64,000 bases of DNA from Paenibacillus sp. KS-LC4 (GTDB taxonomy: Bacteria > Bacillota > Bacilli > Paenibacillales > Paenibacillaceae): the NCBI RefSeq assembly GCF_036894955.1, contig NZ_CP145905.1:2870501-2934500 (forward strand), in the 5' to 3' direction. The notes beneath the pieces were generated by a model. That model was not told the DNA's origin and did not search any database. It saw only the letters and a program-made list of their open reading frames with translations. This document shows, in pieces, positions 33,758 to 40,398 of this stretch. Positions within the stretch are counted from its first letter, which is position 1. Each line of letters begins with the position of its first letter. The position numbers and the translations under genes were made by a program.

Positions 33758-34717
33758 ATGAGCGACAGAAAACGAATGATACTCGATGTAGATACTGGGG
33801 TCGATGATGCCATCGCGATTTTATACGCGCTGCTTTCTCCTGAAATTAAGGTGGAGGGCATAACGACAGGGTACGGAAACACGACGGTGGAGCAAGCTAC
33901 AGACAATACGCTAAGAGTCGTGCAGCTTGCCAATTGCGGCTATGAGGTGCCGGTTGCAGCAGGGGCGGTAGCTCCTACCGTAAGGCCTTCGCGTGGAACG
34001 GATGCGCATATTCATGGGCATAATGGTATTGGAGATGCCTATCTCCCGCCTTCCTCTCAACAGCCGCTAAAGGAAAATGCGGTAGATTTCATTATTCGCA
34101 AGGCAGCGGAAAATCCGGGCGAGCTTACTCTGGTGACGACGGGAAGATTGACGAATTTGGCGCTTGCGCTGGAAAAATCCCCTGAGCTTGCTGGGCAACT
34201 GAAGCAGGTAGTGACGATGGGCGGCACGCTGTTCGCTCCTGGCAATGTCACGCCAGTTGCAGAAGCTAACATCTATGCCGACCCTGAAGCGGCGGCGGCG
34301 GTTTTTGCATCGAATGTCGCACTCACGATTGTCGGGCTTGATGTGACAGTGCCTACAAGGCTTACGGGAGCTGATTTGGAGAAGCTTGAGCGCTATGCGC
34401 CGGAAAATAAGCAAGCCATTATCCGTTTTTTGAAGGAGTCGCTGGGCGTTTATTTTGAATTTTACCGCAAGGTGAACTATTTCATTGAGGAATGTCCGAT
34501 GCATGATGCGCTTGCCGTTCTAGTCGCGCTTAATCCGTCACTTGTTACAACACAAAAATTTAACGCCGTCGTTGATTGCAGCAGCGGGCTGACAGCGGGT
34601 ATGATTGTTACAGACAGAAGACCACGTCCATCTGTAGGCAGAAGGGTGGAGTTTTGCGTTGAAGTGGATTCGGCCAAAGCGATTCGCCAAATGATGTCGG
34701 TATTCTGGAGCGAATAA
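33758..34717 (+). CDS. Inosine/uridine-preferring nucleoside hydrolase
   Basis: A 319-residue Ca-dependent N-ribohydrolase that splits nucleosides into base and ribose. It has the defining DVDTGVDDAIAILYAL (DTDxGxDD type), VTMGGTLFAPGNVTPVAE, EANIYADPEAA and the catalytic His-Asp in PMHDALAVL. The ATG at 33758 follows AAGGGGAG. An in-frame ATG at 33704 with GAGGAGGAAGG is an alternative that adds 18 residues. The role fits purine salvage or degradation elsewhere in the window, but specificity between purine and pyrimidine nucleosides is open. Confidence 0.9.
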   Translation: MSDRKRMILDVDTGVDDAIAILYALLSPEIKVEGITTGYGNTTVEQATDNTLRVVQLANCGYEVPVAAGAVAPTVRPSRGTDAHIHGHNGIGDAYLPPSSQQPLKENAVDFIIRKAAENPGELTLVTTGRLTNLALALEKSPELAGQLKQVVTMGGTLFAPGNVTPVAEANIYADPEAAAAVFASNVALTIVGLDVTVPTRLTGADLEKLERYAPENKQAIIRFLKESLGVYFEFYRKVNYFIEECPMHDALAVLVALNPSLVTTQKFNAVVDCSSGLTAGMIVTDRRPRPSVGRRVEFCVEVDSAKAIRQMMSVFWSE

Positions 34718-34772
34718 GGCTAGATCATGAAAGATCATTTACATGTACGTAATTAAGGGAGGATTTTGGCAG

Positions 34773-35285
34773 ATGGAGCAGCGTTTTTCGCGGGAATCAA
34801 GATGTTATAAAACAGCAAGGGTGTTTCCAACAGATGTAAATAATCATAATACGCTGTTTGGCGGAAAACTGATGGCTTATATTGATGATATTGCCTCCAT
34901 TGCGGCGACGAAGCATTGCCGCCGATCCGTTGTTACCGCTTCGACGGATTCGGTCGATTTTCTTTATCCCATCCGACCAACGGATTCCGTATGTCTTGAA
35001 GCGTTCGTTACTTGGACGGGCCGTTCCTCCATTGAAGTGTTCGTTAAAGTGGTGAAAGAGGATTTGCTGCGTGGAGAGCGGGAAGTGGCGGCGACGTCCT
35101 TTCTGACATTCGTTGCACTTGATTCGGACAGGCGTCCAGTTGTGGTGCCAGCGGTCGTTCCGGAAACGGAAGAGGAGCTTAAGCTGTTTGAGACAGCAGA
35201 GCAGCGGGCGGAAATGCGCCGTACCCGCCGCGAGCAGAGTAAACGCTTTGCTGAATTTTTGACGGTAAAGCATCCCTGGGACTGA
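34773..35285 (+). CDS. Hotdog-fold acyl-CoA thioesterase (YkhA/YciA type)
   Basis: A 170-residue single hotdog thioesterase. NNHNTLFGGKLMAYIDDIA carries the conserved Asn-x-x-x-Leu-Phe-Gly-Gly and Asp motif. VDFLYPIRPTDSVCLEAFV and RSSIEVFVKV are the following strands. The charged C-terminal tail (RRTRREQSKRF) is typical of YkhA. AGGGAGG precedes the ATG at 34773; the longer frame from 34743 lacks a ribosome binding site. Confidence 0.9.
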   Translation: MEQRFSRESRCYKTARVFPTDVNNHNTLFGGKLMAYIDDIASIAATKHCRRSVVTASTDSVDFLYPIRPTDSVCLEAFVTWTGRSSIEVFVKVVKEDLLRGEREVAATSFLTFVALDSDRRPVVVPAVVPETEEELKLFETAEQRAEMRRTRREQSKRFAEFLTVKHPWD

Positions 35286-35348
35286 GTGGAAATGTTAGCT
35301 GTCCAAGTGGAAAAATCGTGTCTGCGGTTGTTTGAATCGCTGCTGCGA

Positions 35349-35468
35349 TTAAGGCCGCAAGGACAGGACGTACTGAATGCATGTGTATACAAACAAGGCG
35401 AGGCCTGTACATATGCCTAAAACGATATAAACTGCTTTTTTGCCGCTCACATGGACACCAACTTTCAT
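35349..35468 (-). CDS. Candidate small membrane protein (39 residues)
   Basis: On the minus strand, ATG at 35468 opens MKVGVHVSGKKAV followed by a hydrophobic segment YIVLGICTGLALFVYTCI and a short tail ending LRP. AAAGAAAG lies upstream of the start and a TATAAT hexamer is close by on the same strand. An in-frame ATG at 35510 would add 14 mostly hydrophobic residues. It resembles a single-span small membrane protein; no homologue is recalled. It otherwise fills a gene-free stretch of about 320 bases. Confidence 0.4.
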   Translation of the reverse strand: MKVGVHVSGKKAVYIVLGICTGLALFVYTCIQYVLSLRP

Positions 35469-35550
35469 CAATTCTTTCTTTATTATAAAGTAGATGAGAG
35501 CGAAAGTCATGGCGAGGCAGTGGCAGAATGGTTACATATAATCAAAACAG

Positions 35551-35597
35551 ACAGCAGCGCCCCTCCGAGCAGATAAGCCGGAAGGGGCGTTGCTGTT
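35551..35597 (-). terminator. Terminator after clpP
   Basis: ACAGCAGCGCCCCT pairs with AGGGGCGTTGCTGT with an additional CCG/CGG pairing inside. On the minus strand it is followed by CTGTTTTGATT. It lies just after the clpP stop. Confidence 0.75.
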
Positions 35598-35606
35598 TAT
35601 TGCCGT

Positions 35607-36197
35607 TTACGCTTGTAAGGATGTAATGACGCGATCCACGATGCCGTATTGTACCGCCTCCTCTGCGGAGAGGAAATAATCGCGGTCCATGTCCAGCTGA
35701 ATTTTCTCCAGCGGCTGGCCGGTTCGGGCGGAGGCTATCTGATTGAGATGCTCTCGAATGCGAATAATCCGATTGGCAGAAATCGCAATATCGCTTGCTT
35801 GGCCCTGAACGCCGCCATGCGGCTGGTGGATCATTACCTCGCTGTTGGGCAGGGCAAAGCGCTTGCCTTCAGCACCCGCAAGCAGTAGAATAGCGGCGAA
35901 GGATGCCGCAAGCCCCACACATATCGTACTGACATCCGGCTTAATATATTGAATCGTGTCATAGATGGCAAAGCCTGCTGAAGTAGAGCCGCCCGGACTA
36001 TTAATATAAATGCTGATGTCTTTCGCCTTGTCCTCCTCCGCGAGAAACAGCAGCTGGGCAACGATACTGTTTGCGAGCTGGTCGTCAATTGCTGAGCCAA
36101 GAAAGATGATGCGATCCTTCAGCAGCCGTGAATAAATATCATAGGATCTTTCACCGCGTGCGCTTTGCTCCACTACGTAAGGGACATAATTGGTCAT
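35607..36197 (-). CDS. clpP: ATP-dependent Clp protease proteolytic subunit
   Basis: A 196-residue serine protease forming the barrel that works with ClpX/ClpC. Catalytic Ser is in [14 protein letters not shown], His in VMIHQPHGG and Asp in [13 protein letters not shown]. Most ClpPs have Met after the catalytic Ser (ASM), where this one has Phe. The N-terminal [20 protein letters not shown] is normal and short, with no propeptide of note. GGAGGT lies before the ATG. Paenibacillus genomes often carry two clpP genes; the Phe substitution hints this may be the accessory paralogue, but that is inference. Confidence 0.93.
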   Translation of the reverse strand: MTNYVPYVVEQSARGERSYDIYSRLLKDRIIFLGSAIDDQLANSIVAQLLFLAEEDKAKDISIYINSPGGSTSAGFAIYDTIQYIKPDVSTICVGLAASFAAILLLAGAEGKRFALPNSEVMIHQPHGGVQGQASDIAISANRIIRIREHLNQIASARTGQPLEKIQLDMDRDYFLSAEEAVQYGIVDRVITSLQA

Positions 36198-36389
36198 AGG
36201 TTATACCTCCATTTATTCCGTTAGATATTTACTTTCACTGAGTAAACGATTATCGGGGACGAAAAGGATATGCAGCGCCGCAAGCTTTTTTTTGCTCATC
36301 TGCGTATCTTAATAAGGACTCCATTCGTTTATAAAATAAACGATTCCGCCGGACCTTCGTCCGGAATCTGGTTAAGAGGAGCATGTCCC

Positions 36390-37136
36390 ATGCGTTTGAA
36401 AAATAAAATCGCCTTGCCGAACGTATATACTGGGCAGCAGCTTGCAGACTTGCGCAAGTACAGCATCTCGCTGACAGGCTCAAGCTGGGATGCCGAGGAT
36501 TTGGCGCAGGAATCGTGGCTGAAGGCGAGCCTCTATGCGGTTGCCGCCAGCCATCAGAATCCCGAAGCGCTGCTGCGGCGCATTGCCAAAAATAGCTGGA
36601 TCGACCAAGCCCGCAGAAAAGCGGTCTGGCAAAAAATAAGCGGAGAAATGCAGCATTTGCAACAGCAGGAAATCGCAGTCAATAATCAAGAGGCTAGCGA
36701 CCTTGAAATTGTTTTTCATGTGCTGGTGAAGCATATGACAACGGCTCAAAGGGCTGTTTTTATGCTGCGGGATGTATATGGCTGTTCAAGCATTGAAGCT
36801 GCGGAAATTTTGGGGATGACGGAAGGGGCGGTAAAAGCGGCGCTGCACCGTGCCAGGCGAGCGCTTATTGCTGTGCGCCAGCAGCTGCTTCAGGATGGGC
36901 TGCCTCAGCCGCAGGAGGAGCAAATGAAAACCTATGTACGGGCGCTGGCCTCCGCCTATTTGTCAGGCAATATGAAGGCAGTTGCCGATTTAATGCAGCT
37001 TAGCGAAAATGATCCAGAGCTGGCCATCCATATGGCCCAGCATGAGCTGGGGCGCCTTGCGTCACGGCGGCTGACGGCTCCTGAAGAAGCGCGGAATATG
37101 GCGCTGCAATATGCTTTTATACTCGATGCCGCCTAA
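36390..37136 (+). CDS. ECF-like sigma-70 factor with C-terminal extension
   Basis: A 248-residue RNA polymerase sigma factor. Region 2 spans about residues 17-47 (LRKYSISLTGSSWDAEDLAQESW) and region 4 about 114-162 (MTTAQRAVFMLRDVYGCSS, then EAAEILGMTEGAVKAALHRAR). About 75 residues follow region 4. EEQMKTYVRALASAYLSGNMK resembles the first helix of SnoaL-like extensions found in ECF41/ECF56-type factors, but the domain looks shortened. No anti-sigma gene is adjacent. AAGAGGA precedes the ATG at 36390. The upstream region holds a CCGGAC/GTCCGG hairpin at about 36349-36364. Confidence 0.85.
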   Translation: MRLKNKIALPNVYTGQQLADLRKYSISLTGSSWDAEDLAQESWLKASLYAVAASHQNPEALLRRIAKNSWIDQARRKAVWQKISGEMQHLQQQEIAVNNQEASDLEIVFHVLVKHMTTAQRAVFMLRDVYGCSSIEAAEILGMTEGAVKAALHRARRALIAVRQQLLQDGLPQPQEEQMKTYVRALASAYLSGNMKAVADLMQLSENDPELAIHMAQHELGRLASRRLTAPEEARNMALQYAFILDAA

Positions 37137-37188
37137 TAGCTAAATTACGGGCTATAGACTAACGAGCGATTGAAGTCATGCCCCTTCA

Positions 37189-37240
37189 TTGACAGTGATA
37201 GTTGCCTGGATTATAATTGCCTAAGTCAACTATGTGAGTT
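37189..37240 (+). promoter_or_regulatory. Consensus sigma-A promoter with inverted repeat
   Basis: TTGACA (37189-37194), exactly 17 bases, TATAAT (37212-37217): a perfect consensus. AACT-ATGTG-AGTT (37228-37240) sits where transcription starts and may be the operator of a repressor such as a MarR-type protein. A consensus promoter in front of an exporter gene usually implies repression. Confidence 0.8.
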
Positions 37241-37263
37241 ATGCATCAATGAGGGGGAACAGC

Positions 37264-38499
37264 ATGCTGTCTCAAGAACAACGCCCGCGCTTATGGACTA
37301 CTGCATTTATTACACTAACCATTTGCTCTTTTCTAGTTTTCTTTAATTTGCAGCTTTTGCTTTCACCGCTTACGGCTTATACGAAAAGCACATTTATGGC
37401 CAGTGACGTATCGGTCAGCCTCGTGACGAGCGTGTTTGCCGTTTCTGCGATTTTAACGCGTTTTATGACGGCATTTGTGATGAAAAGAATGCCACGATTG
37501 GCCATTTTGTACATCGGCATTGTGCTTGCTGCCCTTTTTACCGCTATGTATATCGCGGCTGAATCCTTAGGCTCCTTGCTCATCATGCGTGTATTTTATG
37601 GCATTGGCTTTGGCATAGCCAGTACGATTATTCCGACGCTCGTATCGCAAATTATTCCCGCTAGGCGCATTGGGGAAGGGATTGGCTATTTTGGCTTGTC
37701 CACCAGCCTTGCGATGTCCATTGGCCCCATGATCGGGCTAAATATTTGGAAGCAATTCGGTTTTGAGGCGTTAACCATCACGGGAACGGCAGCTATTTTG
37801 CTCGTTATCCCGATGCTTCTCGGGTTTCGTCCTCTTCCGCCAGAGCCTCCGCGCCAGAGCCGGGAGGAGCGAAAACGGGCTGCCTCAAGCAAGCCTCCCT
37901 TTAATTTCCAGCTTGTGCTTCCCGCGCTATTAACTGTGCTGCTGTCGATTACATACAGCGGGATATTAAGCTTTATCGCCTTGTATGGTGAGAAAATTGC
38001 GATCAACCAGATCGGCTTGTTTTTCTTGTTTAATGCGGTGACAATCATTAGCGTTCGTCCAATTTCTGGAAAATTGTTTGACAGCAAAGGCCATGCGGCC
38101 GTGCTTATTCCTGGTGCGTTATGTGTTATCGCAAGCTTGACGGTGCTGTCGTTTACGACCTCCATTTCGCTGCTGATCATATCGGCGCTGCTATATGGTC
38201 TAGGATTCGGCGCTGTCCAGCCAACGATTCAAGCTTGGATGCTGCGCAGCTCAAGTCCGGAGCAGCATGGAGCTGTGAATAGCATGTTCTATAACGCAAC
38301 GGATCTTGGTGTTGCGACAGGAGCTATTTTATTAGGTGCCATTGCCTCAGCGACGAGCTATGAAATGATGTATCGCTGCGCTGCTGGCATCATGATTATC
38401 TTTTTACTCGTATATTTGGTTCTTAGCATAACGATGGCTGCAAAACATAAAAAGCGGCGCTGGAGCAGGCCGGGAGCGGTTTCGCAAAAATTTCAATGA
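37264..38499 (+). CDS. MFS transporter, 12-TM
   Basis: A 411-residue major facilitator. The first helix reads FITLTICSFLVFFNLQLLLSPL. SVFAVSAILTRFMTAFVMKRMPR is the motif-A-like loop, and RVFYGIGFGIASTIIPTL is the fourth helix. A basic loop (REERKRAASSK) separates the halves. The short Arg-rich C-terminus is cytoplasmic. It resembles small-molecule/drug exporters of the YttB/YwoG type; the substrate is unknown. GAGGGGG precedes the ATG at 37264, so the frame from 37234 is too long. Confidence 0.88.
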   Translation: MLSQEQRPRLWTTAFITLTICSFLVFFNLQLLLSPLTAYTKSTFMASDVSVSLVTSVFAVSAILTRFMTAFVMKRMPRLAILYIGIVLAALFTAMYIAAESLGSLLIMRVFYGIGFGIASTIIPTLVSQIIPARRIGEGIGYFGLSTSLAMSIGPMIGLNIWKQFGFEALTITGTAAILLVIPMLLGFRPLPPEPPRQSREERKRAASSKPPFNFQLVLPALLTVLLSITYSGILSFIALYGEKIAINQIGLFFLFNAVTIISVRPISGKLFDSKGHAAVLIPGALCVIASLTVLSFTTSISLLIISALLYGLGFGAVQPTIQAWMLRSSSPEQHGAVNSMFYNATDLGVATGAILLGAIASATSYEMMYRCAAGIMIIFLLVYLVLSITMAAKHKKRRWSRPGAVSQKFQ

Positions 38500-38506
38500 G
38501 AAACAA

Positions 38507-38535
38507 TTGACATCAACTTACTTGTCATGTAAGAT
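38507..38535 (+). promoter_or_regulatory. Sigma-A promoter of the riboswitch-EamA unit
   Basis: TTGACA (38507-38512), 17 bases, TAAGAT (38530-38535). The predicted transcript starts near 38542 and carries a leader of about 240 bases before the EamA start codon. Confidence 0.75.
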
Positions 38536-38590
38536 GTAAAATGAATTACGATCTAACATCAGATGACAGCAAGGCATCAAACCATATATT

Positions 38591-38688
38591 ACTTTTCGTA
38601 TAACCTCGTAAGCCGTATTCAGCTGCAGCTGGATATAAGAACAGGTCGGGGGTATCTACAGGAAGCCTTTACTTCCTAACTACGATAA
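38591..38688 (+). ncRNA. Purine-riboswitch-like aptamer with enlarged P2 arm
   Basis: P1: TTTTCGTA (38593-38600) pairs with TACGATAA (38681-38688), 7 of 8. J1/2 reads TAA. P2: CCTCG (38604-38608) pairs with CGGGG (38647-38651). J2/3: TATCTAC (38653-38659) is exactly the UNUCUAC of purine riboswitches. P3: AGGAAG-CCTTTA-CTTCCT (38660-38677). J3/1: AAC, with C at the position that is C in guanine and U in adenine riboswitches. Unusual points: P2 is extended by a further hairpin (TATTCAGC-TGCA-GCTGGATA), and the L2/L3 kissing-loop sequences are not canonical. Ligand identity is therefore open. Confidence 0.6.
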
Positions 38689-38733
38689 CAAGGATCAAGC
38701 TGTATTGGTCGTTGCTATGTGGTTAGGTTTTTT
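38675..38733 (+). terminator. Regulated terminator of the EamA leader
   Basis: CCTAACTACGATAACAA (38675-38691) pairs with TTGCTATGTGGTTAGG (38712-38727), with one bulge and one mismatch, followed by six T. The 5' strand includes the 3' strand of P1, J3/1 and part of P3, so the folded aptamer and the terminator exclude each other. This predicts that ligand binding turns transcription on. Confidence 0.78.
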
Positions 38734-38784
38734 GTGTTGTCTGGGCAAGCTTAGAGAGACAATCAAGGAGGTCTAAGGGTATAA

Positions 38785-39753
38785 ATGAAGTATTTATTAT
38801 CGGTTTTATTCGGTGCGATTAGTTACGGTGTGTTGTCTACAATCGTGGTACTGGCCTATGGTCAAGGCTATCAATTAGGTGAAGTGGTTGGTGCGCAGCT
38901 GCTGACGGGATTTATTTTGGCCTGGATGCTGGCTTTTTATACAAAACAGCGGGAGCAGCGCAAAGCCCGTACGGCTCCAAACGCAGTTTCTTCTGTCACT
39001 CAAGCGGCCGATGCCGCCAAAGCGCTTGCCGCTAAGCTGACGTGGAAAAGCAGAGCGCTGCTCATGCTTGCGGGTATGCCGACAGCAATAACAGGCTTGT
39101 TGTATTATCATTCGCTCCGTTATATTCCAGCCTCGCTGGCGATTATTTTATTGTTTCAGTTCACCTGGATCAGCGTTTTGATTCAAGCATTCAGCAAGCG
39201 TCAACGTCCTAAAGGCGTTATGCTGCTGGCATTGATTGTTTTGTTTGGAGGCACGCTGCTTGCTGCCGGCATTATGGAGGAAGGCGTTGCCCAGTTCAAC
39301 TGGATCGGCATCATTTTCGGCTTATTGTCCGCCGTAAGCTACTCCTTGTTTATTTTGTTCAGCGGCAAAGCGGTGCCAGCTGTACATCCGGCTTTTCGCA
39401 GCGCTTGGATGATTACTGGCGGGTTGCTGCTCGTGTTTATTTTATTCCCGCCGCTGTTTCTATTTAATGGTTTGATTTGGGGACAATTGCTCGTATTCGG
39501 CATCCTGCTAGGGCTGTTCGGCGCTTTTATCCCGCCTGTCCTGTTCGCAATCGGCGTGCCGCATATTGGTGAAGGCATGGCTGGCGTATTAGGCGCTGCT
39601 GAACTTCCTGTAGCTGTCACGATGTCGGCCCTTATATTGAATGAGCATGTGAGCATGCTGCAATGGGTGGGTGTCGTTGTCGTGCTAATGGGCATATTGC
39701 TGCCAGAGCTGAAACGCTTTAAAGGGCGTTCACAGCGGACAATGGCTGCTTAG
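38785..39753 (+). CDS. EamA/DMT-superfamily transporter
   Basis: A 322-residue membrane protein with about ten hydrophobic segments arranged as two EamA repeats. The first repeat includes LYYHSLRYIPASLAIILLFQ, the usual end-of-repeat motif, and the second ends LPVAVTMSALILNEHVSMLQW. An unusual polar insert of about 45 residues (KQREQRKARTAP onwards) follows the second helix. Family members export amino acids, nucleobases or other metabolites. The upstream purine-riboswitch-like ON switch suggests a purine-related or toxic-metabolite export role (inference). CAAGGAGG precedes the ATG. Confidence 0.87.
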   Translation: MKYLLSVLFGAISYGVLSTIVVLAYGQGYQLGEVVGAQLLTGFILAWMLAFYTKQREQRKARTAPNAVSSVTQAADAAKALAAKLTWKSRALLMLAGMPTAITGLLYYHSLRYIPASLAIILLFQFTWISVLIQAFSKRQRPKGVMLLALIVLFGGTLLAAGIMEEGVAQFNWIGIIFGLLSAVSYSLFILFSGKAVPAVHPAFRSAWMITGGLLLVFILFPPLFLFNGLIWGQLLVFGILLGLFGAFIPPVLFAIGVPHIGEGMAGVLGAAELPVAVTMSALILNEHVSMLQWVGVVVVLMGILLPELKRFKGRSQRTMAA

Positions 39754-39878
39754 CTAACGCTTGTTTTTTGTTGAAAAGGAGCAGATTTGCAAAAGGCATA
39801 ATTTCTTTTTCATCAACCATTGAAACATTTAGCTGAATTTTCTGTCTGTAGCTAAAAGGCGGTGCAAGCTTTGAAACA

Positions 39879-39980
39879 ATGGCTGATTTTGTCGCTCCTG
39901 CTATTTTAGGTTCTGCTAAAGGATTAGGGATTTTGATAAAACACTATTTTTCTATAAATGAGCATATTTACTTTAATTGA
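39879..39980 (+). CDS. Candidate 33-residue peptide
   Basis: ATG 39879 encodes MADFVAPAILGSAKGLGILI followed by KHYFSINEHIYFN. The N-terminal 20 residues are hydrophobic and Gly/Ala-rich, as in leaderless bacteriocins or small membrane-active peptides. AGGCGGTG lies 14 bases upstream, rather far. The stop is 9 bases before a strong terminator. Nothing else supports expression. Confidence 0.3.
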   Translation: MADFVAPAILGSAKGLGILIKHYFSINEHIYFN

Positions 39981-39989
39981 AAAATAAGG

Positions 39990-40029
39990 AACAAAAAAGC
40001 CGGGAACGAGGATTCCCGGCTTTTTTGTT
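39990..40029 (+). terminator. Rho-independent terminator before the NRPS gene
   Basis: AACAAAAAAGCCGGGAA and its perfect complement around a 6-base loop. The symmetrical A and T flanks would work in both directions. It insulates the NRPS gene from the EamA transcript. Confidence 0.92.
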
Positions 40030-40398
40030 GTAGTTACTCCAGTAGACACGGTTTGATGAGGGCAGCTTGAGCTAGTTTATCGAGTTTGTGCTACAAGGGA
40101 TAACCTTCTGGAATCGGTAACAGACAATTTATAGTGATTATAAAATAAACCCCTTATTTACATTTTATACTCATTTCATTTTATTTTTACAATTCGACAA
40201 AGAGGGATTTGGATATCGGTGTAGAACAAGGTAATATAATCCAACTATTCGATTTTTTCTCCCAAGATGTGCATTTGAAGTACATTTTTTGTCGGGTACC
40301 TCTGTAGAGTCCGCCACTATTATGTCTGGAGCAATGAGGAAAATTTTTCACAATAAAAGAGATTGAATCATGATATCAAAGGAAAGAAGGATTATTCC
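40030..40398 (+). promoter_or_regulatory. NRPS upstream region
   Basis: About 370 AT-rich bases without a supported gene. TATAAT at 40235-40240 is a possible -10 but has no well-spaced -35 (TTGGAT at 40209 gives 20 bases). AAAGGAAAGAAGG at 40378-40390 is the ribosome binding site for ATG 40399. No recognised operator was found. Confidence 0.45.
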
